A stretch of 64,000 nucleotides of DNA from Methanocorpusculum sp. UBA424 (GTDB lineage: Archaea; Halobacteriota; Methanomicrobia; Methanomicrobiales; Methanocorpusculaceae). Below the pieces are notes generated by a model. The model was given only the letters and a program-made list of their open reading frames with translations. It searched no databases and was not told the DNA's origin. Below are positions 26,365 through 34,930 of this stretch, piece after piece (within the stretch, counting starts at the first letter, position 1; every line of letters starts with the position of its first letter). The position numbers were made by a program, and so were the translations under genes. The stretch lies in NCBI GenBank assembly GCA_002498375.1, contig DAHC01000008.1:19162-83161 (forward strand). Reading direction: 5' to 3'.

Positions 26365-26739
26365 ATGAAGATGTTTAAAACGATCCTGAAACAGTTCTTC
26401 CACACACCTGCGACGACGACATTCCCGAATACTCCGCTGGAAAATTTTGAGGGGACACGGGGTCATCTGGTCTTCGATCCGTCGAAGTGCACGTCATGCA
26501 TGATGTGTATGAAAAGGTGTCCTTCGCAGGCGATCACCGTCCAGCGGGCCGAGAAGATCTGGACACTCGATCGGTTCCGCTGCGTTATGTGCGGGAACTG
26601 TGTTGATGTGTGTAAGTTCGACGCTCTTTTGATGGAGCGGGAGTATGCGAAGTCGGCGACTCCCACGGAGCGGGGCGTCGAGACCTACGAGATTACGTAT
26701 GTGAAACCCGAACGGCCGAAGAAGGAAACCGCAGAGTAA
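26365..26739 (+). CDS. echF: Ech hydrogenase subunit F (two 4Fe-4S ferredoxin subunit)
   Basis: A 124-residue polyferredoxin-like subunit with two 4Fe-4S motifs. The first has Cys42, 45, 48 and 52 (CTSCMMCMKRCP); the second has Cys73, 76, 79 and 83 (CVMCGNCVDVCK). It links the catalytic core to soluble ferredoxin. An in-frame second ATG two codons on (26371) is an alternative start. Six bases separate it from echE. A long T-rich run beyond the stop (26739-26760) closes the operon and faces the end of queC. Confidence 0.93.
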   Translation: MKMFKTILKQFFHTPATTTFPNTPLENFEGTRGHLVFDPSKCTSCMMCMKRCPSQAITVQRAEKIWTLDRFRCVMCGNCVDVCKFDALLMEREYAKSATPTERGVETYEITYVKPERPKKETAE

Positions 26740-26800
26740 TCCTTTTTTTCTTTTTATTTTCGAACGAATTTTCTGCAGAAAAAAGAGCTGATTTCAAAAA

Positions 26801-27469
26801 TTATTTATTATAGGGGATCGGGTCTTCCATCCCGAGATCCGCAAAAGCCTTCAGCCGGGCAAGACAGGACGAACATACTCCGCAAGCCTCATCATTCTCC
26901 GAATAACAGGACCAGGTATGCTCATACGGAACGCACAATTCCATCCCTTCCTTCAGGATATCGGTCTTGTTCATCATAACAAAAGGCGTCAGCAGCTCAA
27001 TCGACTTTTCCGTCTGGGTCCCGACAGAAATCGCGTGCTGCATCGCCTCGATGAACCGGGGCGTGCAGTCCGGATACCCCGTGTGGTCGCCCGACTGGAC
27101 GCCGATAAAGATCGCCTCGCCGTCCCGTGATTCGCAGTAAGACGTCGCGATCGAAATCAGATTTCCATTTCTGAACGGCACATATGTATTCGGATTGTCC
27201 GCTCTGCCAAGCACTCCCTTCTCCACTTCGATGTTCATATCGGTCAGACTGCTCGCTCCGAACTTCTTGAAGTAATCCAGAGAAATCTCCAGAAACTCCA
27301 GCGCATCCAGATCCTCTGCTACCTTCTTTGCACATTCGAGTTCTTTCTTTTCTGTTCTCTGACCGTAATTCACATGAAGGGCCAGAATATCATACCCCAT
27401 CTTCTTTGCAACAAAGGCAAGAGTCGTGGAGTCCATCCCTCCTGAAAGGAGGCATACTGCTTTTTTCAT
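26801..27469 (-). CDS. queC: 7-cyano-7-deazaguanine synthase
   Basis: Converts 7-carboxy-7-deazaguanine to preQ0 with ATP and ammonia; preQ0 is the base inserted in archaeal tRNA for archaeosine. The 222-residue protein has the PP-loop SGGMDST (9-15) and four zinc-binding cysteines (Cys187, then CGVCSSC at 196-202). The last gene of queD-queE-queC, its ATG overlaps the queE stop by four bases. No tgt or arcS is in the window. Confidence 0.95.
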   Translation of the reverse strand: MKKAVCLLSGGMDSTTLAFVAKKMGYDILALHVNYGQRTEKKELECAKKVAEDLDALEFLEISLDYFKKFGASSLTDMNIEVEKGVLGRADNPNTYVPFRNGNLISIATSYCESRDGEAIFIGVQSGDHTGYPDCTPRFIEAMQHAISVGTQTEKSIELLTPFVMMNKTDILKEGMELCVPYEHTWSCYSENDEACGVCSSCLARLKAFADLGMEDPIPYNK

Positions 27470-28074
27470 TGTACATGCACCACTTTATGCAGCTGAAGCT
27501 GGAATCTGACCGGCAGACGTTCAGCTATGATCGTTTCAACGAGCCACTTCGTATCCGTGCCGAATACGGGCGTGATACACACCGGGGCTTTCGGTTTATG
27601 GGCGGCGAGGACCTCCACCATATACAGATAATCCGCCTCGTCGCCGATCACGAATTTCAGACAATCCTTTTCCGTGAGATCGGAAAGAAGCGAAAGATCG
27701 CTCATCTCACCGGATGACGGGCACTTCACATCCATACAAATGGACGCATACGCCGAAACATCGTCGAACGGGATCGTGCCGTTCGTTTCGATATCCGCAT
27801 GGATATCCGCGGCCGCAAGGATCTCCAGAAGAGGAATCAGCTCCTCCTTCTGGAGAAGAGGTTCGCCTCCCGTTACGCAGACATAGGAAAGACCGGAGTC
27901 CGCGATCTCTTTCACGACTTCATCCACGCTTCTGTCCGTCCCTTTCTCGAACGAGTATTCCGTATCGCACCAGGCGCATCGGAGATTACAGCCCGAAAGC
28001 CTGAGGAAAAAACAGGGCATACCCTGCCGCTCCCCTTCGCCCTGAAGACTCACGAATGTTTCCGTGACTCTCAT
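27466..28074 (-). CDS. queE: 7-carboxy-7-deazaguanine synthase (radical SAM)
   Basis: Radical SAM ring-contraction enzyme that turns 6-carboxytetrahydropterin into 7-carboxy-7-deazaguanine. The 202-residue protein begins MRVTETFVSLQGEG and carries the C-x3-C-x2-C cluster motif at Cys29, Cys33 and Cys36 (GCNLRCAWCDTEYSF). VTGGEPLLQ follows as the SAM-binding GGEP motif. I start at 28074 because of the match to family N-termini and the ATGA overlap with queD; a longer frame from 28113 reads through queD. Confidence 0.94.
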   Translation of the reverse strand: MRVTETFVSLQGEGERQGMPCFFLRLSGCNLRCAWCDTEYSFEKGTDRSVDEVVKEIADSGLSYVCVTGGEPLLQKEELIPLLEILAAADIHADIETNGTIPFDDVSAYASICMDVKCPSSGEMSDLSLLSDLTEKDCLKFVIGDEADYLYMVEVLAAHKPKAPVCITPVFGTDTKWLVETIIAERLPVRFQLQLHKVVHVQ

Positions 28075-28478
28075 TCTGCAAAGACCTCGGCATAGCAGCC
28101 TTCCGACTCCCATACCCGCAGTTTTGCGACCCTGGCGCTCATTTCATGCTCTTTACAGAAGGTATTGAGCCTTTCACGGATGTCTTCCGCCAGAAGTTCG
28201 CTTGTGGGATCGCCGTTCGTCAGAACGGGTGTCTGGAATCGGGAAAGCGCCTCGACCATCGGGTCGTCTTTATTCAATACGACCTGATGATCGTAGACAT
28301 TGATGATGTTTTTGATGATATTGTAATCGAGCAGGATCCGTGATTTTTCATCCGGCGTTCCGTCCATCCAGACCTCAACGCTCCAGCGGTGACCATGAAG
28401 TCTGGAACATTTCCCCTCGTAATGCATCAGACGGTGGGATGCATCGAAGTGGGTTTCTTTATAGATCCGGGTAACCAT
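28071..28478 (-). CDS. queD: 6-carboxy-5,6,7,8-tetrahydropterin synthase
   Basis: First committed enzyme of the deazaguanine branch, from dihydroneopterin triphosphate. The 135-residue protein has zinc histidines at His15 (FDASHRL), His28 and His30 (RLHGHRW). The catalytic Cys24 sits in EGKCSRLHGH and YDHQVVLN comes later. It is first in the que operon but its own start has no clear Shine-Dalgarno. Two short frames overlapping its first bases may feed ribosomes into it. Confidence 0.93.
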   Translation of the reverse strand: MVTRIYKETHFDASHRLMHYEGKCSRLHGHRWSVEVWMDGTPDEKSRILLDYNIIKNIINVYDHQVVLNKDDPMVEALSRFQTPVLTNGDPTSELLAEDIRERLNTFCKEHEMSARVAKLRVWESEGCYAEVFAE

Positions 28479-28602
28479 TCGTGTACTGTTTTGCCTTCAA
28501 GACCATAATACTCTTCTTCGCGGCCCATTCGTACCCCTGCGAGGCACGCTGTTTCCCTGCAGTTTTTCCGCTGCCGGCAGTGAGGGCGGGGGTGCTCGGC
28601 AT
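28459..28602 (-). CDS. Candidate small ORF leading the que operon (47 aa)
   Basis: Behind a good TATA box (reverse strand, 28635-28642) an ATG at 28602 with a GGTGA Shine-Dalgarno opens a 47-codon frame that ends 20 bases inside queD. Its product is basic (GYEWAAKKSIMVLKAKQY). A second frame from TTG at 28615 to 28427 also reads protein-like, with three cysteines in HCRQRKNCRETAC and GREEEYYGL. It also overlaps queD. Only one, or neither, is likely real. I do not recognise either. A leader peptide coupled to queD translation is one possibility. Confidence 0.3.
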   Translation of the reverse strand: MPSTPALTAGSGKTAGKQRASQGYEWAAKKSIMVLKAKQYTNGYPDL

Positions 28603-28803
28603 CTTCACCCGCCAAACCGTTTCCTGAAATGTGATATATAAATGTGCTGATTGAAAGCAGGTCTTTCCTGAATTAATCCGCAAAACTGCTGTTTTTTGCT
28701 CTCTTAGAGGGCGTCCATTAGTATTATTATCACTCCTCGCTCATAAGTATAGGAACACGCTGAGAAGACCGTATCTATCTTTGACATGGTCCGTCAGCAG
28801 GTG

Positions 28804-28894
28804 TTTGGGTTCCTCTATGCAGGATCCCGAACCATCCCTCCCGTTAATCGGGCGGGTCCATTCACAATATAATCCAAACCAATGAGGAAACTTC
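28804..28894 (+). promoter_or_regulatory. Structured leader of the S12-S7-EF2 operon
   Basis: About 200 bases upstream of S12 hold no gene. Just before the start are two consecutive hairpins: an 11-bp stem with one mismatch (TTTGGGTTCCT at 28804-28814 with AGGATCCCGAA at 28821-28831), then CCCG-TTAAT-CGGG at 28840-28852. An AT-rich patch with TTAGTATTATTATCACTCC at 28709-28727 may hold the promoter. Leader-based feedback by a ribosomal protein is plausible but not shown. Confidence 0.4.
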
Positions 28895-29323
28895 ATGGGA
28901 CAGGGAAAATTCGCAGCAAGAAAACTCGTTCGCACCGCAAAGAAATTCCGGTGGAGCGACTCGGTTTATTCGCGCAGAGCACTTAAACTGAAACTGAAAG
29001 CAGATCCCCTTGAGGGAGCACCAATCGGACGCGCAATCGTTTTAGAAAAGGTCGGTGTGGAAGCAAAACAGCCGAACTCGGCAATCAGAAAATGTGTCCG
29101 TGTTCAGCTGATCAAAAACGGCCGCCAGGTCACCGCCTTCGCGGTCGGCGACGGTGCCATCAACTTCATTGATGAACACGACGAAGTCACCATTTGTGGT
29201 ATCGGCGGTCGTGCAGGTCGTTCGATGGGAGATATTCCCGGTGTTCGTTTCGTTGTAAGCGGCGTCAACGGCGTTTCGCTCAATGAACTTGTCATCGGAC
29301 GTGCCGAGAAAGCACGGAGGTAA
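28895..29323 (+). CDS. rps12: 30S ribosomal protein S12
   Basis: Decoding-site protein of the small subunit. At 142 residues it is of archaeal length. The conserved KQPNSAIRKCVRVQLIKNGR, GIGGRAGRSMGDIPGV and C-terminal sequences are all present. First gene of a shortened str operon; S7 follows after five bases. Confidence 0.97.
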   Translation: MGQGKFAARKLVRTAKKFRWSDSVYSRRALKLKLKADPLEGAPIGRAIVLEKVGVEAKQPNSAIRKCVRVQLIKNGRQVTAFAVGDGAINFIDEHDEVTICGIGGRAGRSMGDIPGVRFVVSGVNGVSLNELVIGRAEKARR

Positions 29324-29328
29324 ATTGT

Positions 29329-29913
29329 ATGACCGAAGAAGCAGCAACCAGCAAGATCCTTCTCTTTAACAAGTGGGATATGAGCGAAGTCGTCGTCAAA
29401 GACGCCGGCATGGTCAGATACGTCACTATCACCTCAACCGAAGTACCAAGCAGCTGCGGGAGACTTACCCAGCAGCAGTTTACCAAGAGCGAAATGGCGA
29501 TCGTCGAAAGACTCATCAACCGTCTCATGCAGCAGGAGTACAACACCGGTAAAAAGATGATGTGCACTAAGATGGTCATGGACGCATTCGATGTCATCAA
29601 CAAGAAGACCAAGCAGAATCCGCTTCAGGTCCTTGTTGACGCCGTAGCCAATGCAGGACCCCGTGAAGAGACCGTTCGTCTGAAGTACGGCGGTATCAAC
29701 GTTCCAAAGTCCGTCGACTCGGCCCCGATCCGCCGCGTCAACACGGCTCTTCGATACATTGCTCTTGCAACCTGGAAAGGCTCGCACAAAACAAAGAAGC
29801 CGGCATATCTTGTGCTCGCCGATGAACTCATCATGGCGGCAAAGGGCGATGCAAAATGCTTCTCTGTTGGAAAGAAAGAAGAAGTCGAACGGATTGCAAA
29901 ATCCGCACGGTGA
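29329..29913 (+). CDS. rps7: 30S ribosomal protein S7
   Basis: Head protein of the small subunit, primary 16S rRNA binder. The 194-residue archaeal form has an extended N-terminus and the conserved GGINVPKSVDSAPIRR and KPAYLVLADEL segments. EF-2 follows after 35 bases that include a short AT palindrome (CTTTTTTAAAAAAG). Confidence 0.96.
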   Translation: MTEEAATSKILLFNKWDMSEVVVKDAGMVRYVTITSTEVPSSCGRLTQQQFTKSEMAIVERLINRLMQQEYNTGKKMMCTKMVMDAFDVINKKTKQNPLQVLVDAVANAGPREETVRLKYGGINVPKSVDSAPIRRVNTALRYIALATWKGSHKTKKPAYLVLADELIMAAKGDAKCFSVGKKEEVERIAKSAR

Positions 29914-29948
29914 TCCCCCCATATATTCTTTTTTAAAAAAGGTGTTTT

Positions 29949-32147
29949 ATGTCACGCGGAAAAAAAATGGTAGAGCGAATTACGGAGCTCATGAATGATC
30001 CCGAGCACATCCGTAACATCGGTATCGTAGCGCACATCGATCACGGAAAGACCACCCTTTCAGATAACCTCCTCTCCGGAGCAGGCATGATCAGTGAGGA
30101 GCTTTCCGGCAAAGCCTGCTGGATGGACTCGGATGAGGAAGAGCAGGCACGCGGAATCACCATCGATGCGTCAAACGTATCCATGATCCACATGGTCGGC
30201 AACCACGAGTATCTTATCAACATGATCGATACTCCCGGCCACGTCGACTTCGGCGGAGATGTTACCCGCGCAATGCGTGCAGTTGACGGCGCTGTCGTCG
30301 TTGTCGACGCAGTCGAAGGTCCGATGCCCCAGACGGAGACCGTTCTTCGTCAGGCACTCAAAGAGGGTGTTCACCCGGTCCTGTTCATCAACAAGGTCGA
30401 CAGACTTATCAACGAGCTGAAGGTCAACCCGCAGGAAATGATGATCCGCCTTGGAAAAGTTATTGACAAGGTCAACAAGCTTATCAAAGGCATGAACGAG
30501 GATCTCTACACCAACGGCGGCTGGAAACTCGATGCAATGAAAGGAAACGTCGCATTCGGATCCGCTCTTTACAACTGGGCAATCTCGATCCCCTACATGA
30601 AGAAGTCCGGCGTCACGCTCCAGACCGTTATCGACAAGTGTAACGAGGGCGACTCAAAGTACCTTGCAAAGGCTTCCCCGCTTCACGCAGTCCTTCTCGA
30701 TATGGTCGTAACGTTCCTCCCGAACCCGCTCCAGGCACAGGGTAAGAGATGCCACATCATCTGGCACGGCGATGTTGAGTCTCCGATCGGAAAGGCAATG
30801 TATGCATGTGATGCAAACGGTCCGGTCGCTATGATGATCACCGATATCTCCTTCGATAAACACGCAGGAGAGGTCGCAACCGGCAGACTGTTCTCCGGAA
30901 CACTCACCCGCGGTCAGGAGGTCTTTATCTCTGGGACAGCAGGTAAGCCGAACAGACTTCAGGGTGTCGGTATCTTCATGGGCCCGACCCGTGTTGAAGT
31001 AGATAAGATCGTTGCCGGAAACATTGCGGCAGTCACAGGTCTGAGCGATGCGATCGTCGGTTCGACGGTTACGTCCCTTAAGGATATGACGCCGTTCGAA
31101 TCCCTCAAGCACTACTCCGAGCCGGTTATGACCGTCGCGGTCGAAGCAAAGAACATGAAGGATCTTCCAAAGCTTATCGAAGTTCTTCACCAGGTTGGAA
31201 AGGAAGACCCGACTGTCCGTATCAACATCAATGAAGAGACGGGCGAACACCTTATCGCCGGTATGGGCGAACTCCACCTTGAGGTCGTTACCGGCCGTAT
31301 CAAGAGAGATAAGGGTGTAGAGATCGTTACGTCCCCACCAATCGTTGTGTACCGTGAGACGGTTTCCAAGCCGCTCGAGGGTACTGTTGAAGGTAAGTCT
31401 CCAAACAGACACAACAGATTCTTTATGTCTGTCGAGCCGATGCCGGAAGAAATCCTGAAAGCGATCCAGTCGAGCGAGATCTCGATGAATATGGAAAACA
31501 TTGCCCGCCGTGATGCGCTTGTCGCACTCGGTATGGACAAGGATGAAGCCAAGTCCGTGAAGGATATCTACGGCTCGAATATGTTCATCGACTGCACGAA
31601 AGGTATCCAGTATCTTAACGAGACGATGGAACTGATCATCGATGGTATTCACGAGGCACTTGACGGCGGACCGCTCGCTGACGAGCAGGTTCAGAATGTT
31701 CTGATCAAGCTGCACGATGTGAAGCTTCACGAGGATGCTATCCACCGTGGTCCGGGACAGGTCATTCCGGCAGTTCGCGGCGGTATGAAGGCGGCTCTTC
31801 TTATGGCCGGCGACACGCTCCTTGAACCGATGCAGAAGATCCAGATCACCGTTCCGCAGGATCAGATGGGCGCAGCTATCTCCCAGATCCAGGGACGCCG
31901 TGGTCAGCTGTCGACGACTGAGTCCGAGGGTGACCAGATTGTGGTTAACGGCGAGGCACCGGTTGCCGAGCTCTTTGGTTTCGCGGGCGATATCCGTTCA
32001 GCAACCGAAGGCCGCGCTATGTGGTCTACCGAGTTCGCAGGTTTCTCCCCGGTTCCCCAGGGAATGCTCTCCGAGATCGTTATGGGTATCAGAAAGAGAA
32101 AGGGTCTCAAAGAACAGATCCCGACTCCGAAGGATTACCTCGAGTAA
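29949..32147 (+). CDS. fusA: Translation elongation factor 2
   Basis: GTPase that drives translocation. The 732-residue archaeal EF-2 has G1 AHIDHGKTT near residue 27, the switch region EQARGITIDAS near 65, DTPGHVDFGGDV (G3) near 95, and NKVDR (G4) near 150. Domain IV bears the diphthamide site: the histidine in IHRGPGQVIPAVR near residue 599 is the modified residue in archaea. It has its own GGTG Shine-Dalgarno. A perfect hairpin terminator follows. The usual neighbour EF-1A is not here. Confidence 0.97.
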   Translation: MSRGKKMVERITELMNDPEHIRNIGIVAHIDHGKTTLSDNLLSGAGMISEELSGKACWMDSDEEEQARGITIDASNVSMIHMVGNHEYLINMIDTPGHVDFGGDVTRAMRAVDGAVVVVDAVEGPMPQTETVLRQALKEGVHPVLFINKVDRLINELKVNPQEMMIRLGKVIDKVNKLIKGMNEDLYTNGGWKLDAMKGNVAFGSALYNWAISIPYMKKSGVTLQTVIDKCNEGDSKYLAKASPLHAVLLDMVVTFLPNPLQAQGKRCHIIWHGDVESPIGKAMYACDANGPVAMMITDISFDKHAGEVATGRLFSGTLTRGQEVFISGTAGKPNRLQGVGIFMGPTRVEVDKIVAGNIAAVTGLSDAIVGSTVTSLKDMTPFESLKHYSEPVMTVAVEAKNMKDLPKLIEVLHQVGKEDPTVRININEETGEHLIAGMGELHLEVVTGRIKRDKGVEIVTSPPIVVYRETVSKPLEGTVEGKSPNRHNRFFMSVEPMPEEILKAIQSSEISMNMENIARRDALVALGMDKDEAKSVKDIYGSNMFIDCTKGIQYLNETMELIIDGIHEALDGGPLADEQVQNVLIKLHDVKLHEDAIHRGPGQVIPAVRGGMKAALLMAGDTLLEPMQKIQITVPQDQMGAAISQIQGRRGQLSTTESEGDQIVVNGEAPVAELFGFAGDIRSATEGRAMWSTEFAGFSPVPQGMLSEIVMGIRKRKGLKEQIPTPKDYLE

Positions 32148-32180
32148 ATTCAATCGTTCACATCCAAGGGTCATTGGGTC

Positions 32181-32230
32181 GTTTCGCACAGGAGGATATG
32201 CCTGTGCGAAACTTCAATATCTTTTTTTTG
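32181..32230 (+). terminator. Perfect hairpin terminator after EF-2
   Basis: GTTTCGCACAGG at 32181-32192 pairs exactly with CCTGTGCGAAAC at 32201-32212 across an eight-base loop. Sixteen bases later an eight-T run follows. It ends the str operon and confirms that EF-1A and S10 are not transcribed with it. Confidence 0.75.
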
Positions 32231-32304
32231 TTTTGCGGATTCTGTCTGAGTTTGCGCAAAATAACTCTGAAAAATAGAAAAATAGATTGGTTTCTATGGG
32301 AAAA

Positions 32305-32979
32305 TCAGCTGAAATGTACACCAACGTCTTTTAATCCGTTTCTCATCGCTATTGTGATAACGAGCGGTGTGATTCCTTCAACAACCTTAGTCATTTCGAG
32401 AGGGCCGGCATCAAGTGGTCTGAGACGCGAAACACTACCAACAAGATCCATAACGATGGTTTTTGCCTCTTCATCATCGCCGCAGACGGCAACACTATAA
32501 TCCAGCTCTTCATCAAGTTCCATCCATTTATTTGCTGCAACGTTGTTGAATGCTGCAATGAGTTTTGTTGATTCCGGAAGCATCGTTTTAATGGCAAGAG
32601 CTGCTGACCCCTCTTTTGGCGGGTCTGGAAGGAAGTATTTCTCTTTTGGATTTCTAATCATTGGGTTGATAAGGGTGATGACGATCTTGTTTTCAAAGAC
32701 TGTTTTGCCGATCTTATCAATCGTTTCGGCAACTCTCTCGAAAGGTAAAGAGATAATGAGAATGTCTGCCGAGCACACATCTTCATTTGTCGTGCCGGAA
32801 CACGTCGTAGACGTACATTTTCGATCTTTCAGCTCGCACACAACACCGTCCGCCGCGGTACATGCTTTGGCAGCGTCTCTTGAACCAATTACTACATCGT
32901 ATTTTTCGCCGAGGCATATCCTGCGGGCAAGCCCCTCACCAATGTTTCCGGTTCCCCCAATAATTCCAACTTTCATCAT
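32305..32979 (-). CDS. npdG: F420H2:NADP oxidoreductase
   Basis: Exchanges reducing equivalents between coenzyme F420 and NADP. The 224-residue protein has a Rossmann start, VGIIGGTGNIGEGLARR, and the family's conserved IISLPFERVAETI and FNNVAANKW segments; VVEGITPLVITIA lies near the end. I start at the ATG-ATG at 32979, which has a GGTGAAGGA sequence 6-14 bases before it. It follows an SDR gene by 26 bases on the same strand. In alcohol-using methanogens this enzyme takes NADPH from alcohol oxidation, fitting the ADH stump nearby. Confidence 0.92.
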   Translation of the reverse strand: MMKVGIIGGTGNIGEGLARRICLGEKYDVVIGSRDAAKACTAADGVVCELKDRKCTSTTCSGTTNEDVCSADILIISLPFERVAETIDKIGKTVFENKIVITLINPMIRNPKEKYFLPDPPKEGSAALAIKTMLPESTKLIAAFNNVAANKWMELDEELDYSVAVCGDDEEAKTIVMDLVGSVSRLRPLDAGPLEMTKVVEGITPLVITIAMRNGLKDVGVHFS

Positions 32980-33005
32980 AATGTCTATTCCTTCACCCAA
33001 ATACC

Positions 33006-33773
33006 TCAGATGCAGGTGTATCCTCCGTCGACTGCGATGTTCATTCCTGTAACAAACGTCGAGGCGGGAGAAGCCAGATAGATGACCGTTGAGTCGAGTT
33101 CACCTTCGTTTCCATACCGTCCTACTGGGATGGCTCCTTTTGCATATGCCGTGAATTCGTCTGATTTCAGCGTTGCCTCGGTCAATTCAGTAACAAAGTA
33201 TCCCGGACAAATCGAGTTGACGGTGATCCCGTCTTTTCCCCATTCAGCCGCCAGAGCTCTAGTCAAATTAACAACTCCTCCCTTTGCTGCGTGATAGGCT
33301 GCAGAAGGTGCGATCATATTACCAACAAGTCCATACATTGACGCAATGTTTATTATCCGACCGAATCCCTGTTTGATCATTTCCGGAGCAAAGGCACGAG
33401 CCATCTTAAATGTTCCCACGAGATCGATATTAATCTCATTCATGAGCATTTCATCAGTCACATCGACAGTTGGTGTGATCCCGCCTGTTCCGGCACTGTT
33501 GATAAGGATATCGACTCTGCCTAATGTAGCCAGGATCTCCTTTTTTGCTTCATCGATCTGGGCCGTGTCCGTTATATCGCACTTGACCGGAATACACTTG
33601 ACTCCGAGCGCCGCGATCTCTTTTGCCGCTTCTTCAAGTTTTTCCTTTCTTCTGGCAAGAATTGCGATGTTTGCACCCTGATTAGCCAAAGCTTTTGCCA
33701 TCTGTACGCCGAGTCCGGAGGAAGCCCCGGTAATTACGGCCACTCTTCCAGTTAAATCGAAATAATTTTTCAT
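33006..33773 (-). CDS. Short-chain dehydrogenase/reductase
   Basis: A classical SDR of 255 residues. The cofactor motif TGASSGLG is at about 15-22 and ILINSAG is near 90. The catalytic Ser is in NIASMYG near 145, with Tyr/Lys in YHAAK near 159-163. The end is FVTGMNIAVDGGYTC. An arginine pair after strand 2 (LARRKEK) favours NADP(H). Substrate unknown; the sequence resembles gluconate-5-dehydrogenase/ketoacyl reductase types. It precedes npdG by 26 bases and would supply or use the same NADPH. Confidence 0.9.
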   Translation of the reverse strand: MKNYFDLTGRVAVITGASSGLGVQMAKALANQGANIAILARRKEKLEEAAKEIAALGVKCIPVKCDITDTAQIDEAKKEILATLGRVDILINSAGTGGITPTVDVTDEMLMNEINIDLVGTFKMARAFAPEMIKQGFGRIINIASMYGLVGNMIAPSAAYHAAKGGVVNLTRALAAEWGKDGITVNSICPGYFVTELTEATLKSDEFTAYAKGAIPVGRYGNEGELDSTVIYLASPASTFVTGMNIAVDGGYTCI

Positions 33774-33931
33774 AACAATCTGTAATTAGGGTTCATCTTA
33801 ATATAATAATATACGATTTTTGACAAACTGTCTATTAATTCAACCGATTGCTGCAAATATATACATTTCATCCTGAATTTCAGCACAAGCGGCATTTTTA
33901 TTGAACATTTCGTCAAAATTCGTGTATTATT

Positions 33932-34105
33932 ATGGTTATCAAAATATCAGTAAACAGTATGGCAGCCCTCGTTCAGGCAGGAAGGATTGATCCAAGTAAA
34001 CTGATCTCTCACAGGTTCACTCATTTCGAGGATATCGAGGAGGCTCTCATTCTTATGCACGAGAAGCCAAAGAATCTCATCAAACCTGCGGTGATTCTGG
34101 AGTAG
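33932..34105 (+). pseudogene. C-terminal remnant of a zinc-type secondary alcohol dehydrogenase
   Basis: A 57-codon open frame from ATG to TAG whose product ends exactly like NADP-dependent secondary alcohol dehydrogenases. GRIDPSKLISHRF is followed by FEDIEEALILMHEKPKNLIK and P-A-V-I-L-E. The catalytic zinc and Rossmann parts (some 290 residues) are absent upstream, where only AT-rich, non-coding sequence remains. It therefore is the stump of a deleted gene. It overlaps the 3' end of the convergent TetR gene by 26 bases. Neighbouring Fno and SDR genes suggest a former module for growth with secondary alcohols. Confidence 0.75.
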
Positions 34106-34700
34106 GGTCCGGCACTTTAGAGGGCCGCATGGTTGTCAGAATGAGTTCCATTATGATGGCCGTAATCTCCTCGGGGCTTTCACGTCTCTCTTTTTTAAGC
34201 CACGTAAGAAAGAGACTATGGATAGATGATTCGATGTAGGATGCCAGATATTCTAATGGTACTGCGGATCCATTTTCCCGTATGCCTTGAACGAAGATCT
34301 TGGAAAATTCAGCGTACCATACCATTTCTTTTATACGGTTCTGGAAGCCGAAATCGCCTTTTTGTCCGAAAAGTGCCCGCATGGTGATGATGTTGTTTTC
34401 AAAGTAGGTGAATAGGTCTATGGTGATCTGTCTGACGCCGGCAAGCCCCGTTATCTGTATATTTCGAATAATTTCCTGCATGTCGGTGGTGATTTCCTTC
34501 TCGAATGTATGCAGGAGGTCGTGTTTGTCTTTGTAATGGAGATAGAATGTTCCACGACCAATATTTGCTTTTGTGGATATGTCGGTTATCGAGAGTTCTT
34601 CGAATCCCACCTCGGAGATCAGACAGATGAATGAGGATCTTATGACATGTTCGGCCTTGATGAAGCGCAGATCGTTATGTTTTTGTCGTCTTTGATTCAT
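34080..34700 (-). CDS. TetR/AcrR family transcriptional regulator
   Basis: About 206 residues from the ATG at 34700 (a longer frame starts at 34757). The N-terminal TetR domain is clear: LSITDISTKANIGRGTFYLHYKDKHDLL as two helix-turn-helix elements at about 35-65. The C-terminal ligand-binding region has the shape of the TetR_C family (EYLASYIESSIHSLFLTWL). The effector is unknown. It may have controlled the alcohol dehydrogenase gene whose stump adjoins it, since its stop lies within that remnant. Confidence 0.87.
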   Translation of the reverse strand: MNQRRQKHNDLRFIKAEHVIRSSFICLISEVGFEELSITDISTKANIGRGTFYLHYKDKHDLLHTFEKEITTDMQEIIRNIQITGLAGVRQITIDLFTYFENNIITMRALFGQKGDFGFQNRIKEMVWYAEFSKIFVQGIRENGSAVPLEYLASYIESSIHSLFLTWLKKERRESPEEITAIIMELILTTMRPSKVPDPTPESPQV

Positions 34701-34930
34701 GGTTATGGGGATATCATTGATGGAATATTGGGATACGTAAGGTATAACCGTTTCCACATACGTTTGATCGGAAATGTTAGAAGTTCCTGATATCCTGAGA
34801 TGAATAAATAATATTTCCTGTGTGGGGAATCTTCTTCACACAAAAACATAAAAAAGAAGAGAATATCTATCAACCCTTTACTAACACTAAAAGATTTAGT
34901 TGTCGTTTACGTCTTTCACGTCAACCCTGT

